From JAICTV01 sp034666045 (lineage in GTDB: Bacteria; Planctomycetota; Phycisphaerae; Tepidisphaerales; Tepidisphaeraceae): a stretch of 15,070 nt of DNA. The notes under the pieces were generated by a model that saw nothing but the letters and a program-made list of their open reading frames with translations, did no database searches and had not been told where the DNA came from. The position numbers and the translations under genes are program-made. This document shows positions 6,707-13,925 of the stretch, piece after piece (within the stretch, counting starts at the first letter, position 1; each line of letters opens with the position of its first letter). The DNA lies in the NCBI GenBank assembly GCA_034666045.1, contig JAXDMN010000067.1:1-15070 (forward strand). The letters are read 5' to 3'.

Positions 6707-6797
6707 TTAACCACAGATGAACACAGATGCACACGGATGAGAAATGCGAAGTTAGATCATTTCCAATCTGTGTGCATCTGTGTTTATCCGTGGTTAA
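6707..6797. repeat. 91-bp palindromic element made of 10-bp units between convergent genes
   Basis: Two 32-base arms (6707-6738 and 6766-6797) match as inverted repeats at 29 of 32 positions; both ends are TTAA. Each arm holds three 10-bp units close to ACACAGATGA, so the element is at once a palindrome and a short tandem repeat. The central 27 bases are unique. It almost exactly fills the 100-base gap between the channel stop (6704) and the convergent kinase stop (6805). I recall very similar ACACAGATG-type sequences scattered between genes of planctomycetes and other environmental bacteria; that is memory, not a search. It may form a bidirectional terminator-like hairpin or be a small non-autonomous mobile or REP-like element. 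Confidence 0.9.
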
Positions 6798-6804
6798 CTC
6801 TTCT

Positions 6805-7710
6805 TCAAAACGTCATCGCCTGTTTGAATTGCAGCCAGCGTTCGTCGATCTGGTCGCGCGAGGTGGACTTCAATCCGCCGAGGGAGAAATCGGAGATCGT
6901 GTAGCTCGCGACGACGGTGCCGAAGGCGAGGGCGCGCTTGATGGTGGCGGAGGAAATGCTGCCGCCCTGCGTGGCGAGGTAGCCCATCATCCCGCCGGCG
7001 AAGCTGTCGCCGGCGCCGGTGGGGTCGATGACTTTCTCCGCGGGGAAGGCGGGCAGGACGAACGTGTCGCTCGCCGTGCAGAGCATGCAGCCGTGCTCGC
7101 CCTTCTTGATCACGACGAACTTCGGGCCCAGTTTCAGAACGTCCCGGGCCGCTTCGATCAGGTTTTTCTTGCCGGTGAGCAGGCGCGCTTCGCCGTCGTT
7201 GAGCACCAGGCCGTGGATCATGCCGAGCAGTTTGACGAGCTCTTCGCGCGTGGTCTGAATCCAGAGGTTCATGGTGTCGGCGACGATGAGCCGGGCGGAT
7301 TTGAGCGCACCGGCCATCTGCTGCTGGAGCGCGGGGTGCGTGTTGGCGAGGAAAACGTACTTGCTGTCGAGAAATTTCTCCGGGATTTTCGGCGCGCGCT
7401 CGGCGAGGACGTTCAGATCGACTTCGACCGTCTCCGCCTCGTTCATGTCCTTGACGTACGAGCCGTGCCAGCGAAAGGTCTTGCTGCCCTTGCGCACTTC
7501 AAGCCCGCTGGTGTCGATATCGCGGCCTTGGAAAATGTCGAACATCGTCTTCGGGCAATCCTCCCCCACCACGCCGACGAGCCGCACCGGCGTGAAGAAG
7601 CTGGAGGCGTACGAAAAATAAATCGCGCTGCCGCCGATGACGTCGTCGCGCTTGCCGTAGGGAGTTTCGACCGTGTCAATTCCGATTGAGCCTGTGACGA
7701 GCAGCGACAT
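6805..7710 (-). CDS. PfkB-family carbohydrate/nucleoside kinase
   Basis: A ribokinase-like kinase that phosphorylates a sugar or nucleoside with ATP. The 301-residue product has the N-terminal substrate-binding signature GGSAIYFSYASS (26-37) and the C-terminal signature DPTGAGDSFAGG (229-240), in which Asp235 is the catalytic base and GAGD forms the anion hole. LNDGEARLLTG (170-180) and VVIKKGEHG (199-207) are also typical of the family. The length is normal. The substrate cannot be named; the N-terminus MSLLVTGSIGIDTVETPYG resembles generic PfkB sugar kinases. GGAGA lies 10 bases before the ATG, overlapping the end of the upstream small gene, whose stop is four bases before this start. The two are almost certainly cotranscribed. 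Confidence 0.9.
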   Translation of the reverse strand: MSLLVTGSIGIDTVETPYGKRDDVIGGSAIYFSYASSFFTPVRLVGVVGEDCPKTMFDIFQGRDIDTSGLEVRKGSKTFRWHGSYVKDMNEAETVEVDLNVLAERAPKIPEKFLDSKYVFLANTHPALQQQMAGALKSARLIVADTMNLWIQTTREELVKLLGMIHGLVLNDGEARLLTGKKNLIEAARDVLKLGPKFVVIKKGEHGCMLCTASDTFVLPAFPAEKVIDPTGAGDSFAGGMMGYLATQGGSISSATIKRALAFGTVVASYTISDFSLGGLKSTSRDQIDERWLQFKQAMTF

Positions 7711-7714
7711 CGTT

Positions 7715-8086
7715 TTAGATTCTCCCTGGCAATTGCCGGACTTTCACGCGCGAGCCGGTGATGGTGTAGAGCCGCCCGGGCGTGAGCCGTTTGTAGCGCT
7801 TGAAGAGCCGGTCGACGGCATCGTCCTGCTCGACGTCGCCGCCTTCGAGCTGGAGGAACACGACGACGCGGTTGAAGTAGATTTTTTTTTCGTCGAAGAG
7901 CGCGTTGACCAGCGCGGCGTCGGTCGTGAAGACGTCGAGCTGCTTCGACTGCGCGGTCTTGAATAGCTCGAACGGCCCGGCGTCGGCGGCGAGGCCGAGC
8001 TCGGCGAGCGCGAGCGGCGTCTGCTCATGGCGAACCAGCGCGTCCGTCACCGCCGGCGTGAGATTTCCGTGTAAGACCCATCGCAT
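7715..8086 (-). CDS. Small PIN-like protein, possibly DUF5615-related
   Basis: A 123-residue protein of unknown function. Its start, MRWVLHGNLTPAVTDALVRH, and the segment QLDVFTTDAALVNALF (49-64) follow the pattern of DUF5615/Mut7-C-type PIN-like proteins, which begin like LLDENLPP and have a VTxD segment. In typical members an Asp-Glu pair in the first motif helps bind metal; here the same place reads His6-Gly7, so nuclease activity is doubtful, although Asp51 and Asp55 remain. The C-terminal part (90-121) contains a basic stretch RLFKRYKRLTPGR and a short strand-rich end. It is four bases upstream of the PfkB kinase and no antitoxin-like partner is present, which argues against a toxin-antitoxin pair. 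The family assignment is by pattern only; the gene itself is well supported by operon position and codon usage. Confidence 0.6.
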   Translation of the reverse strand: MRWVLHGNLTPAVTDALVRHEQTPLALAELGLAADAGPFELFKTAQSKQLDVFTTDAALVNALFDEKKIYFNRVVVFLQLEGGDVEQDDAVDRLFKRYKRLTPGRLYTITGSRVKVRQLPGRI

Positions 8087-8168
8087 CGGCGCGGCATGGT
8101 AGTCGCGATCAAAATGGGCGGCAAACCGAGTGCGAGATAACCCGGTTGCCGTCGCGCGGCGCGCCCGT

Positions 8169-8786
8169 ATGATGCGCGGCGTGAGTCAGCCGGAGCAGCC
8201 ACCGTATCTGCAACCGTACAGCCGTGCCGTCAAACGACACGGCCCGGACTTTCGCGCGCTGCTATGGGCAAGCCGGCGGACGCAGGAGCTGCGATTCGAG
8301 GCGCTGGCGACGCTGGCGGAGCCGACCGGGCTGACAATCCTCGATCTCGGCTGCGGCCGCGCGGATTTGCTCGACTTCCTCATCGCGCGCGGCACGCCGC
8401 CGCGGAAATACATCGGCGTCGAAGGCGTCCGCGAGCTGGCGGAGGCGGCGGAGAGCAAGCGACAGCCGGATGCGCGCATCATCACCGCTGACTTCGTCCG
8501 CGAGCCGCGGCGGCTGGAAGTCGGCGCCGACGTGATCCTTTGCTCCGGCGCGCTCAACACGATCGAGCCGGCGGAATTTTACTTGACGATCCGCAACGCA
8601 TTCGCGGCGGCGAAACAGGCGTTCGTCTTTAACTTTCTCTGTGCTGAGCTGTTGGCCGGGACGAACTATCTCCGCTGGCACGAACGCCGCGACGTGCTCA
8701 AATTCTGTCGGAGCCTTACGAGTAACGTGCAGAAACATGAAGGCTACATTGAGGGCGACTGCACGATCGCGATGAGGAAGGTCTAG
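8169..8786 (+). CDS. Class I SAM-dependent methyltransferase
   Basis: Rossmann-fold methyltransferase of unknown substrate, about 205 residues from this start. Motif I LDLGCGRAD at about 58-66 binds S-adenosylmethionine. IGVEG (82-86) supplies the acidic residue expected at the end of strand 2, TADF (106-109) follows, and the motif IV region is VILCSGALNTIEP (122-134). The conserved-looking N-terminus YLQPYSRAVKRHGPDFRALLWASR precedes the fold. The start is uncertain: in-frame options are GTG at 8130, ATG at 8169, ATG at 8172 and GTG at 8181, none with a good ribosome site. It lies upstream of the cpsB-like gene with a 14-base gap, so the two form a probable operon. No nearby gene suggests what is methylated. 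Confidence 0.85.
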   Translation: MMRGVSQPEQPPYLQPYSRAVKRHGPDFRALLWASRRTQELRFEALATLAEPTGLTILDLGCGRADLLDFLIARGTPPRKYIGVEGVRELAEAAESKRQPDARIITADFVREPRRLEVGADVILCSGALNTIEPAEFYLTIRNAFAAAKQAFVFNFLCAELLAGTNYLRWHERRDVLKFCRSLTSNVQKHEGYIEGDCTIAMRKV

Positions 8787-8800
8787 GGGGAGTACGAGCA

Positions 8801-9574
8801 ATGAGCGAGCCGCCACTCAGTCCTGAGTCCTCAGTCCTCAATCCTACGCCCGCGCCCGCGCGGCGCGTCGATACGCATTCACATTTGCTCCCCGGCATTG
8901 ACGATGGGTGCAAGACGGTCGAGGAATCGATCGAATGCGCGAAGATTCTCGTCGCCAACGGCTACAGCCACGCATTCTGCACGCCGCACATCTGGCACAA
9001 CAACCGCGGCATCTCGCGCACCAGCGCGCCGCGACTGGTCAAGGCGCTTCAGGCGGAACTGGACACGGCGCAGGTGCCGCTGTCGCTTCTGCCGGGCGGC
9101 GAAATGAACCTCTACCTCGGCGTCGACAAGACGCCCGCGGATGAAGTCGTCCCGCTCGGCCTGGGCACGTACATGCTCGTCGACATGTGGTTTCCCGAGC
9201 TGCCGCCCTTCTTCGAAGGCGCCGTCGAGTGGTTGCAGAACATGGGCCTGTCGGTCGTGCTCGCGCATCCGGAGCGATTGCGCGCGATCCAGGACGATCC
9301 GGACATCATCGATTACATCCAGTCGCTCGGCGTGTATTTGCAGGGGAATCTCCAGTGCTTCACTGACAAGCCGGAGGCGCTGACGCGGAAATGCGCTGAA
9401 CAGTTCCTGCTCGACGGAAAATATTTCATCCTCGGGAGCGACACGCATAACCCGCAGTCGATTGAGGTGCGGATGAACGGGCTCGCGCGCGTGCGCGAGC
9501 TGGTCGGGGAGGAGACGCTGGATCAGTTGACGATCACGAATCCGCGGAAATTGGCGCCGGAAGCATTTGGATGA
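8801..9574 (+). CDS. CpsB/YwqE-type PHP-family tyrosine-protein phosphatase
   Basis: A metal-dependent phosphatase of the PHP superfamily, whose characterised members (CpsB, YwqE) dephosphorylate bacterial tyrosine kinases controlling capsule and exopolysaccharide. The 257-residue protein carries the metal-binding motifs in order: DTHSHLLPGIDDG (24-36), TPHIW (61-65), GGE (99-101), AHPER (155-159) and SDTHN (213-217). The length is normal. A purine-rich GGGGGAG overlaps the end of the methyltransferase gene and lies 8 bases before the ATG, supporting this start and an operon. The first 20 residues are Pro/Ser-rich, encoded partly by a 7-base tandem repeat (8816-8843), and precede the conserved fold. 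No partner tyrosine kinase or polysaccharide gene is in view, so the pathway is inferred from family only. Confidence 0.9.
   Translation: MSEPPLSPESSVLNPTPAPARRVDTHSHLLPGIDDGCKTVEESIECAKILVANGYSHAFCTPHIWHNNRGISRTSAPRLVKALQAELDTAQVPLSLLPGGEMNLYLGVDKTPADEVVPLGLGTYMLVDMWFPELPPFFEGAVEWLQNMGLSVVLAHPERLRAIQDDPDIIDYIQSLGVYLQGNLQCFTDKPEALTRKCAEQFLLDGKYFILGSDTHNPQSIEVRMNGLARVRELVGEETLDQLTITNPRKLAPEAFG
8816..8843 (+). repeat. Four 7-base tandem units in the 5' end of the phosphatase gene
   Basis: Units CTCAGTC, CTGAGTC, CTCAGTC and CTCAATC at 8816, 8823, 8830 and 8837. The unit length is not a multiple of three, so gain or loss of one unit would shift the reading frame of the gene. Confidence 0.8.
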
Positions 9575-9586
9575 CCTTTTGTCACG

Positions 9587-10966
9587 TCAGAGCGCCTTCA
9601 GCTTTTCGTAGAGCGCCGCTGCGGTTCGCGTACCGCTGTGTAGTGCATCGAGGTCGAACTTTTCGTTCGGCGCGTGGACGTTGTCGTCTTCCAGGCCGAA
9701 ACCGAGCAGCAGCGTGTCGACGCCCAGCTCTTTTTTGAACATGCCGACGACCGGGATGCTGCCGCCCTCGCGCATGAAGGTCGGGCGTTTGCCGAAGCCG
9801 ACTTCGATCGCGTCGGCGGCGAGTTGGATGGCTTTGCCGTCGGTGCGGACAAGGACCGCCGGCGCGCCGCCATGGCAATGAAGCTCGAGTCGCAGCGTGT
9901 CCGGGCATCGCGCACGAAGAGTCTTCTCGAACGCGGCGGCGATCTTGTCTGGGTCCTGGTTCGGCACCAGACGCATCGACACTTTCGCGGAGGCCTCCGA
10001 CGGAAGGACCGTCTTCGCGCCTGGCCCCTGGTAGCCGCTGGTCAGGCCATTGATGTCGAGCGTGGGCCGGGCCCAGCGCCGTTCGAGCGTCGTGTACCCC
10101 TTCTCGCCCCACACTTTCGGTACGCCCAGTTCTTGCTGATAACGATTGTCATCCCACGGCAGCTTGGCCCACTCCGCGCGTTCCTGCGGCGTGAGCGCGA
10201 CGACATTGTCATAAAAATTTTCCACCGTGACGCGGCCATCCTCGTCATGCAGCGACCCAAGCAGCTTGCACAGCGCATCCGCCGGGTTTGCGACGGTGCC
10301 GCCGAACAGGCCGCTGTGCAGATCGGTCTTCGCGCTCGTGAGCTTCACGACGTCGAAGTAAACGAGCCCGCGCAGGCCGTACGTGATGGCGGGGATTCCC
10401 TTGGCGAACTGGTTGGTATCGCTGACGACGGCGACGTCGCAGCGCAGCGCGTCGCGATGCTTCTGCACGAACGCCTTCAAGTTCGGCGAGCCGATTTCCT
10501 CTTCGCCCTCGATGAGCAGCGTGACGTTCACCGGCGGCCCGCCGTGCGCCTGCCACGCAAGCAGCGCATCGACATGGCACCACACCTGTCCCTTGTCGTC
10601 GGCCGCGCCGCGCGCGTAGATTGCATCGTTGCGCACGGTCGGCTCGAAAGGCTTGGTCTTCCACAATTCGAGCGGCTCGACCGGCTGCACGTCGTAATGC
10701 CCGTAGATGAGAACCGTCGGCCGCCCGGACTGGTGCTTGTTCTTCGCGACGACGGCCGGATGCCCGCCCGTCTCCATCACCGACACGTCAAACCCGCCGA
10801 ACTTCAGTTGATCCGCCACCCACGTCGCGCACTTGAGCATGTCCGGCCCATGCTCGGGCCGGGTACTGACGCTCGGGATCGCGAGAAACTCTTTCAGCGC
10901 TGCGAGTGATTGATGCGTTCGTCCGTCGATCGTTTTCAGGACCTGTTCCAGCATGCCAAATAGCAT
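9587..10966 (-). CDS. M20-family metallopeptidase (CNDP-type dipeptidase)
   Basis: A cytosolic di-zinc peptidase, related to carnosine/beta-Ala-Xaa dipeptidases, that hydrolyses short peptides. The 459-residue length fits the family. Metal and catalytic residues are visible: His90 and Asp92 in GHYDVQP, bridging Asp123 in ARGAADDKGQ, the Glu155-Glu157 cluster in EGEEEIGS with general base and ligand, Asp183 in VVSDT, and His431 in DNVHAPNE. The dimerisation (lid) domain spans about 200-320 and contains DLHSG (215-219). The start is either Met1 (10966) or Met5 (10954); neither has a clear ribosome site. No signal peptide is seen. It converges with the phosphatase gene (12-base gap) and lies 55 bases downstream of the dockerin-type gene on the same strand. 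Specificity cannot be told from sequence. Confidence 0.92.
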   Translation of the reverse strand: MLFGMLEQVLKTIDGRTHQSLAALKEFLAIPSVSTRPEHGPDMLKCATWVADQLKFGGFDVSVMETGGHPAVVAKNKHQSGRPTVLIYGHYDVQPVEPLELWKTKPFEPTVRNDAIYARGAADDKGQVWCHVDALLAWQAHGGPPVNVTLLIEGEEEIGSPNLKAFVQKHRDALRCDVAVVSDTNQFAKGIPAITYGLRGLVYFDVVKLTSAKTDLHSGLFGGTVANPADALCKLLGSLHDEDGRVTVENFYDNVVALTPQERAEWAKLPWDDNRYQQELGVPKVWGEKGYTTLERRWARPTLDINGLTSGYQGPGAKTVLPSEASAKVSMRLVPNQDPDKIAAAFEKTLRARCPDTLRLELHCHGGAPAVLVRTDGKAIQLAADAIEVGFGKRPTFMREGGSIPVVGMFKKELGVDTLLLGFGLEDDNVHAPNEKFDLDALHSGTRTAAALYEKLKAL

Positions 10967-11021
10967 GGCCGCCGCGGCGACGATTTCAATGGCGTGGGAT
11001 CACTTCGCGCGCGTACTGCCC

Positions 11022-12218
11022 TCAGGCGAAGTACGCGTCAATAATGTCATAGTCGCTTTGATCGATGACGCCGTTTCGGTTGAAGTCGCCGTAGAGCCAC
11101 GCGACGGCGCTCGCAATGTTCGTATCGAGGGCATGGAAGTCCAACGACGAATAGTCGTCGCCGCTGACCAAACCGTCGAGATTCGCGTCGCCTCGGTAGG
11201 TGAACTTTCCAATGACGGCGTTGGCGGAGATCGAGACGTTAGAACCCTCAGGCCACTCCGTGAAGCCCGCTTCATTCGCCGCGTTATCGAAGACCGCATG
11301 AATATGTCCGGACGGCGAGGTGGATTGCCGGCCGGCGCTGGAAATGATGCCCCAGCCAGGTTCGGGTACGACCGCGACGAGTACGCCGGTGCGGGCTGGT
11401 GTCCCTTCGCCGCCGGGCGCAAGCTCCGCATGGTCAAATGACCACGCATCCGCGTCGGTCGGCGGGTAGTCGTGGCCGCTCAGGGGGGCGACATAAAATT
11501 GGTTCCAGTACTGGAAGTCATCCCACCATACGAGCACCCATTGCTCGTTAACCGCGTCTTTGTAAATAAGCGTGTTTGGGTCGGAACTCCATTCCCATTG
11601 CTCCGTTTCCGTGTTGTATTCCAACGCGCGCGGAGCCGGGCCACCGGTGTCTGTCGCAACCACATACAGAACTGGCGCAAAAAAGTCTCCGGTCTGCTGA
11701 AAACCTGTGCTCACGTATCCGGCAATCGTGTTCACCGGGCTCGCGCCGCTGTAGTCAACGACGATGTCATTATCATTCAGATCGAGCACGCCCCCAAAGA
11801 TCGACAGCGACGTGAGGTAAAGACACCCATCGTTTCCAGTCACGGAGGCGAAGCTGCCCACATTGTTCAACGCGAGAGCGCCAAGGCTTTGGCCGGAATC
11901 GAGCGTCACGTAGCCGTGCTCGATGGTGAGATCGTCCTGGGTATCGAAATCGCCGTCGAACTGCGCCTGTGACCACACGTTGATCGTGACCGTATCATTC
12001 CCGGCGCCCGTATTGATCGTGAACTGCGCGGTCTCGGTGAGCGGCAGCGACGTCTGCACGCCGTTAATCGTCACCCCGAGTGAGGACCAGAAGCCGTACA
12101 AGCTGATGGTGTCGTCGCCGGCGGTCCCGGAGATCACGGTGCGCAACAGCCGGCGTTCGAGCGGCTCAATCCACGATGTGCAGCAAGAACGGGAACGCAA
12201 GGGAACACGATCGCGCAT
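11022..12218 (-). CDS. Planctomycete-type surface/secreted protein with LEPR-XLL motif and dockerin-like C-terminus
   Basis: A predicted exported protein of unknown function, 398 residues from this start. The N-terminus is short and basic and carries EPLERRLL at 18-25, the LEPR-XLL motif found at the front of many large planctomycete surface proteins. It is followed by repeat-like segments with Gly-Asp-Asp calcium patterns (GTAGDDTIS at 31-39, NTGAGNDTVTI at 69-79) resembling RTX-type strands. The middle has no family I recognise and is rich in Trp/Tyr (EQWEWSSDPN, VLVWWDDFQYWNQFY). The C-terminus (343-398) has two EF-hand-like loops, DANLDGLVSGDD and DFNRNGVIDQSD, in dockerin-like arrangement. 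The ATG at 12218 is chosen because GAGGAG lies six bases upstream; an ATG 33 bases further out lacks one. A TTGACA hexamer lies upstream at 12274-12279 (minus strand) without a convincing -10. Function may be surface display or complex assembly. Confidence 0.85.
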   Translation of the reverse strand: MRDRVPLRSRSCCTSWIEPLERRLLRTVISGTAGDDTISLYGFWSSLGVTINGVQTSLPLTETAQFTINTGAGNDTVTINVWSQAQFDGDFDTQDDLTIEHGYVTLDSGQSLGALALNNVGSFASVTGNDGCLYLTSLSIFGGVLDLNDNDIVVDYSGASPVNTIAGYVSTGFQQTGDFFAPVLYVVATDTGGPAPRALEYNTETEQWEWSSDPNTLIYKDAVNEQWVLVWWDDFQYWNQFYVAPLSGHDYPPTDADAWSFDHAELAPGGEGTPARTGVLVAVVPEPGWGIISSAGRQSTSPSGHIHAVFDNAANEAGFTEWPEGSNVSISANAVIGKFTYRGDANLDGLVSGDDYSSLDFHALDTNIASAVAWLYGDFNRNGVIDQSDYDIIDAYFA

Positions 12219-12224
12219 CAGCCA

Positions 12225-12230
12225 CTCCTC
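12225..12230 (-). promoter_or_regulatory. Shine-Dalgarno deciding the start of the LEPR-XLL gene
   Basis: GAGGAG on the minus strand, six bases before the ATG at 12218. It favours this start over the in-frame ATG at 12251. Confidence 0.75.
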
Positions 12231-12370
12231 TTCGTGTGAATGTCCTATCAACGTGGCGACGTGCTAAAGGTTTGTCAAATTCTTATGTTGCGAATGACAG
12301 GGTTGCACGAAACCGGCGGCAACGTTGAGGAAGCCAACATGAAGGCGTGCCGAAAGGGCCATCCGCGTAG

Positions 12371-12406
12371 AACGGGCGCACATCCCGTGTGGGGCGTGCG
12401 CCCGTT
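12371..12406 (-). terminator. GC-rich hairpin after the membrane-protein gene
   Basis: A perfect 11-bp inverted repeat, AACGGGCGCAC (12371-12381) with GTGCGCCCGTT (12396-12406), loop 14 bases. It begins 31 bases after the stop of the minus-strand gene at 12437. There is no T-run on the minus strand and only TTT on the plus strand, so it is a terminator-like structure rather than a certain terminator. Confidence 0.55.
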
Positions 12407-12436
12407 TCGTCAATCAGTCATGACCGCGGCGGCCGA

Positions 12437-13156
12437 TTAGGTGGCCGGCGTGGGGGTCGAGGCGCTGTCGCGGTAACGGCGATCGCGGTCGTTGTCGCTG
12501 TCGCGATCCTCTCGCGCGCCGGCGGCGCCCGCGAAGGAGGCGGCGGCGATGGCCAGGACCAGGCCGAACAGCGAGCCCCACGCAGCGCGGCTCGCGGCCT
12601 TGCGAGCATCTTCGCTGTCGACATTCTTGACATTGCCGGGCGAGTTCGGCTGCGCGGTGCGGTTGTCGCTGCCGATCGAGGCCGAGGCGGTCATCGCATT
12701 GTCGGATTGGCCGATGCGCGCCTGCTCCGCGTCATGTCCGGTCGCGGCAGTGGCGGCGGCGGCGCCCATCGCGGTGGCGATGCTGCCGAGCATGAACAGC
12801 ATCAGCGGGATGCCGAAGCCGGCGACCATGAAGCCGTTAAGCATGCCGTTGCTGCGACCTTTGACGGCCGCGGCGCGTGCGGTCAGCCAGCCGCCGAAGG
12901 CGAAGGCGATGATCACGCAGAGCACGCCCCAGATGCCGCCGGCGCGGGCGAAGTTGCGTGGATCGTCCTGGCCGGGATCGTAGGCGGACAACCCGATCGC
13001 GGTGCCGAGCGTGCTGAGCACGGCCAGCGCGGTCAGTGCGGCGAAGGTGCCAGCGAGGATCGGTCCCCAGCGAACGCGGTCAGTCGGAACACCGGGCGAA
13101 ACGACAACACGATCGTCGTCGCGGTAAGAAGCGTCACGGTCATCTCGGAGAGTCAT
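12437..13156 (-). CDS. Four-helix membrane protein of unknown function
   Basis: A 239-residue hydrophobic protein. Predicted membrane helices lie at about 32-57, 73-95, 107-132 and 191-214. The pattern VRWGPILAGTFAALTA followed by GIWGVL, then FGGWLTARAA, is one I recognise from bacterial membrane proteins of the YrzE-like/unnamed type, with no known function. The N-terminus (1-28) is charged and polar. The segment between helices 3 and 4 (140-188) is hydrophilic and rich in Ala, Asn, Ser and Asp. The C-terminus is highly charged (REDRDSDNDRDRRYRDS). AGGAG lies seven bases before the ATG, supporting the start. The gene appears monocistronic, with a hairpin after it. Helix 4, Ala/Gly-rich, may be a glycine-zipper-like segment; that is inference. 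Confidence 0.8.
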   Translation of the reverse strand: MTLRDDRDASYRDDDRVVVSPGVPTDRVRWGPILAGTFAALTALAVLSTLGTAIGLSAYDPGQDDPRNFARAGGIWGVLCVIIAFAFGGWLTARAAAVKGRSNGMLNGFMVAGFGIPLMLFMLGSIATAMGAAAATAATGHDAEQARIGQSDNAMTASASIGSDNRTAQPNSPGNVKNVDSEDARKAASRAAWGSLFGLVLAIAAASFAGAAGAREDRDSDNDRDRRYRDSASTPTPAT

Positions 13157-13278
13157 AGTACGGCTCCTGTCGGATCAAAGAATGGTTGCGGTGCGCATGC
13201 GGTCACGACACAACGCCGCACGCATGGCATCGAAGTACGCGTATGCAAAAGCGACGGTTGCGCATCCGCAAATTGCCG

Positions 13279-13298
13279 AAAAACCCGAGCCCGGGCTG
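13279..13298 (-). terminator. Possible intrinsic terminator after the thioesterase gene
   Basis: On the minus strand a short stem (AGCCCG with CGGGTT, one G-T pair, loop GGCT) runs into TTTTT (13283-13279). It lies about 35 bases after the thioesterase stop. The stem is short, so strength is uncertain. Confidence 0.5.
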
Positions 13299-13333
13299 TT
13301 CCGATGCGGCTAAAAGAAGTGAAAACGGGCAGG

Positions 13334-13831
13334 CTACACGCCGCGGGCGAGCATGGCGGCGGCTTCGCGGGTGGCGTCCTCGTCGAGGAAGCTCTGCACC
13401 ACGCGCTGGCTCTGCTCGCGGTCCATCGGCACGTACTTGCCTTCGCCCGCACAGACGACGTTGTTGTCGGTCGAGCGCACGGTCGCCATCGTCTGGATCA
13501 GCTTCGGGCGGGCGAATTCGACGCGAGCCTCGAGGTGGAGCGGCTCGCCGATCTGCGCCGGCCGGCGGTAGCGGACGGCGAGCTCGCCGCACACGCAGAA
13601 GCGCTTGCCGGCCCACGTCGCGGCCCAGACCATCGCCTCGTCGATCACGGTGGCGAGCATGCCGCCGTGGACGATCCCTTCGAAGCCGATGTGGACGCCG
13701 CGCGGGCTGAAGTCGACGTGGACGATCCCGCTTTCGGGATCGACGAAGAGCGACATGTTCAGGCCGTGCGGATTGTTGCGCCCGCAGACCAGGCAGCCGG
13801 ACGTGTGGGGAAGTTCCAGGAGTTCGGACAT
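13334..13831 (-). CDS. PaaI-type hotdog-fold thioesterase
   Basis: A predicted acyl-CoA thioesterase of the hotdog superfamily, 165 residues. The signature HGGMLATVIDEAM (55-67) holds the helix-start residues used for catalysis in the PaaI group. The N-terminal part CLVCGRNNPHGLNMSL (13-28) is common in one hotdog subfamily, and its two cysteines CxxC might bind metal or be structural. LAVRYRRPAQIGEPLHLEARV (85-105) is the usual central strand pair. The start is the ATG at 13831; the frame stays open to 14041, but that extension overlaps corA in antisense and is unlike the family. No good Shine-Dalgarno is seen. It is divergent from corA with a 94-base gap. The acyl substrate is unknown. Confidence 0.88.
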   Translation of the reverse strand: MSELLELPHTSGCLVCGRNNPHGLNMSLFVDPESGIVHVDFSPRGVHIGFEGIVHGGMLATVIDEAMVWAATWAGKRFCVCGELAVRYRRPAQIGEPLHLEARVEFARPKLIQTMATVRSTDNNVVCAGEGKYVPMDREQSQRVVQSFLDEDATREAAAMLARGV

Positions 13832-13925
13832 CGGCGGGCATCTTACGCGAAGACGCGAGCGCGTGGCGAGCCGTCGCGAAGTATGGATCGACGCTTTCCT
13901 GTCCGGTTGTCGATAAACTAAGTGG

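Noticed and set aside
6707..6797. CRISPR array
   Set aside because: Units are only 10 bases, contiguous with no spacers, and arranged as a palindrome.
6569..6904. 111-codon plus-strand frame across the palindromic repeat
   Set aside because: It runs out of frame through the channel gene and then translates the repeat itself, a known source of false proteins.
7715..8086. Toxin-antitoxin locus involving the PIN-like gene
   Set aside because: No small antitoxin-like gene adjoins it; its partner is a full-length PfkB kinase and the expected acidic pair is missing.
9674..10909. Open frame of 411 codons on the plus strand
   Set aside because: Antisense to the M20 peptidase gene, which has all its catalytic motifs.
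11002..11037. Overlapping inverted repeats at the end of the LEPR-XLL gene as a terminator
   Set aside because: Arms are 7-8 bases, partly within coding sequence, and no T-run follows on the minus strand.
12389..13921. Open frame of 510 codons on the plus strand
   Set aside because: Antisense to both the membrane-protein and thioesterase genes; spans their intergenic gap and has no recognisable domain.
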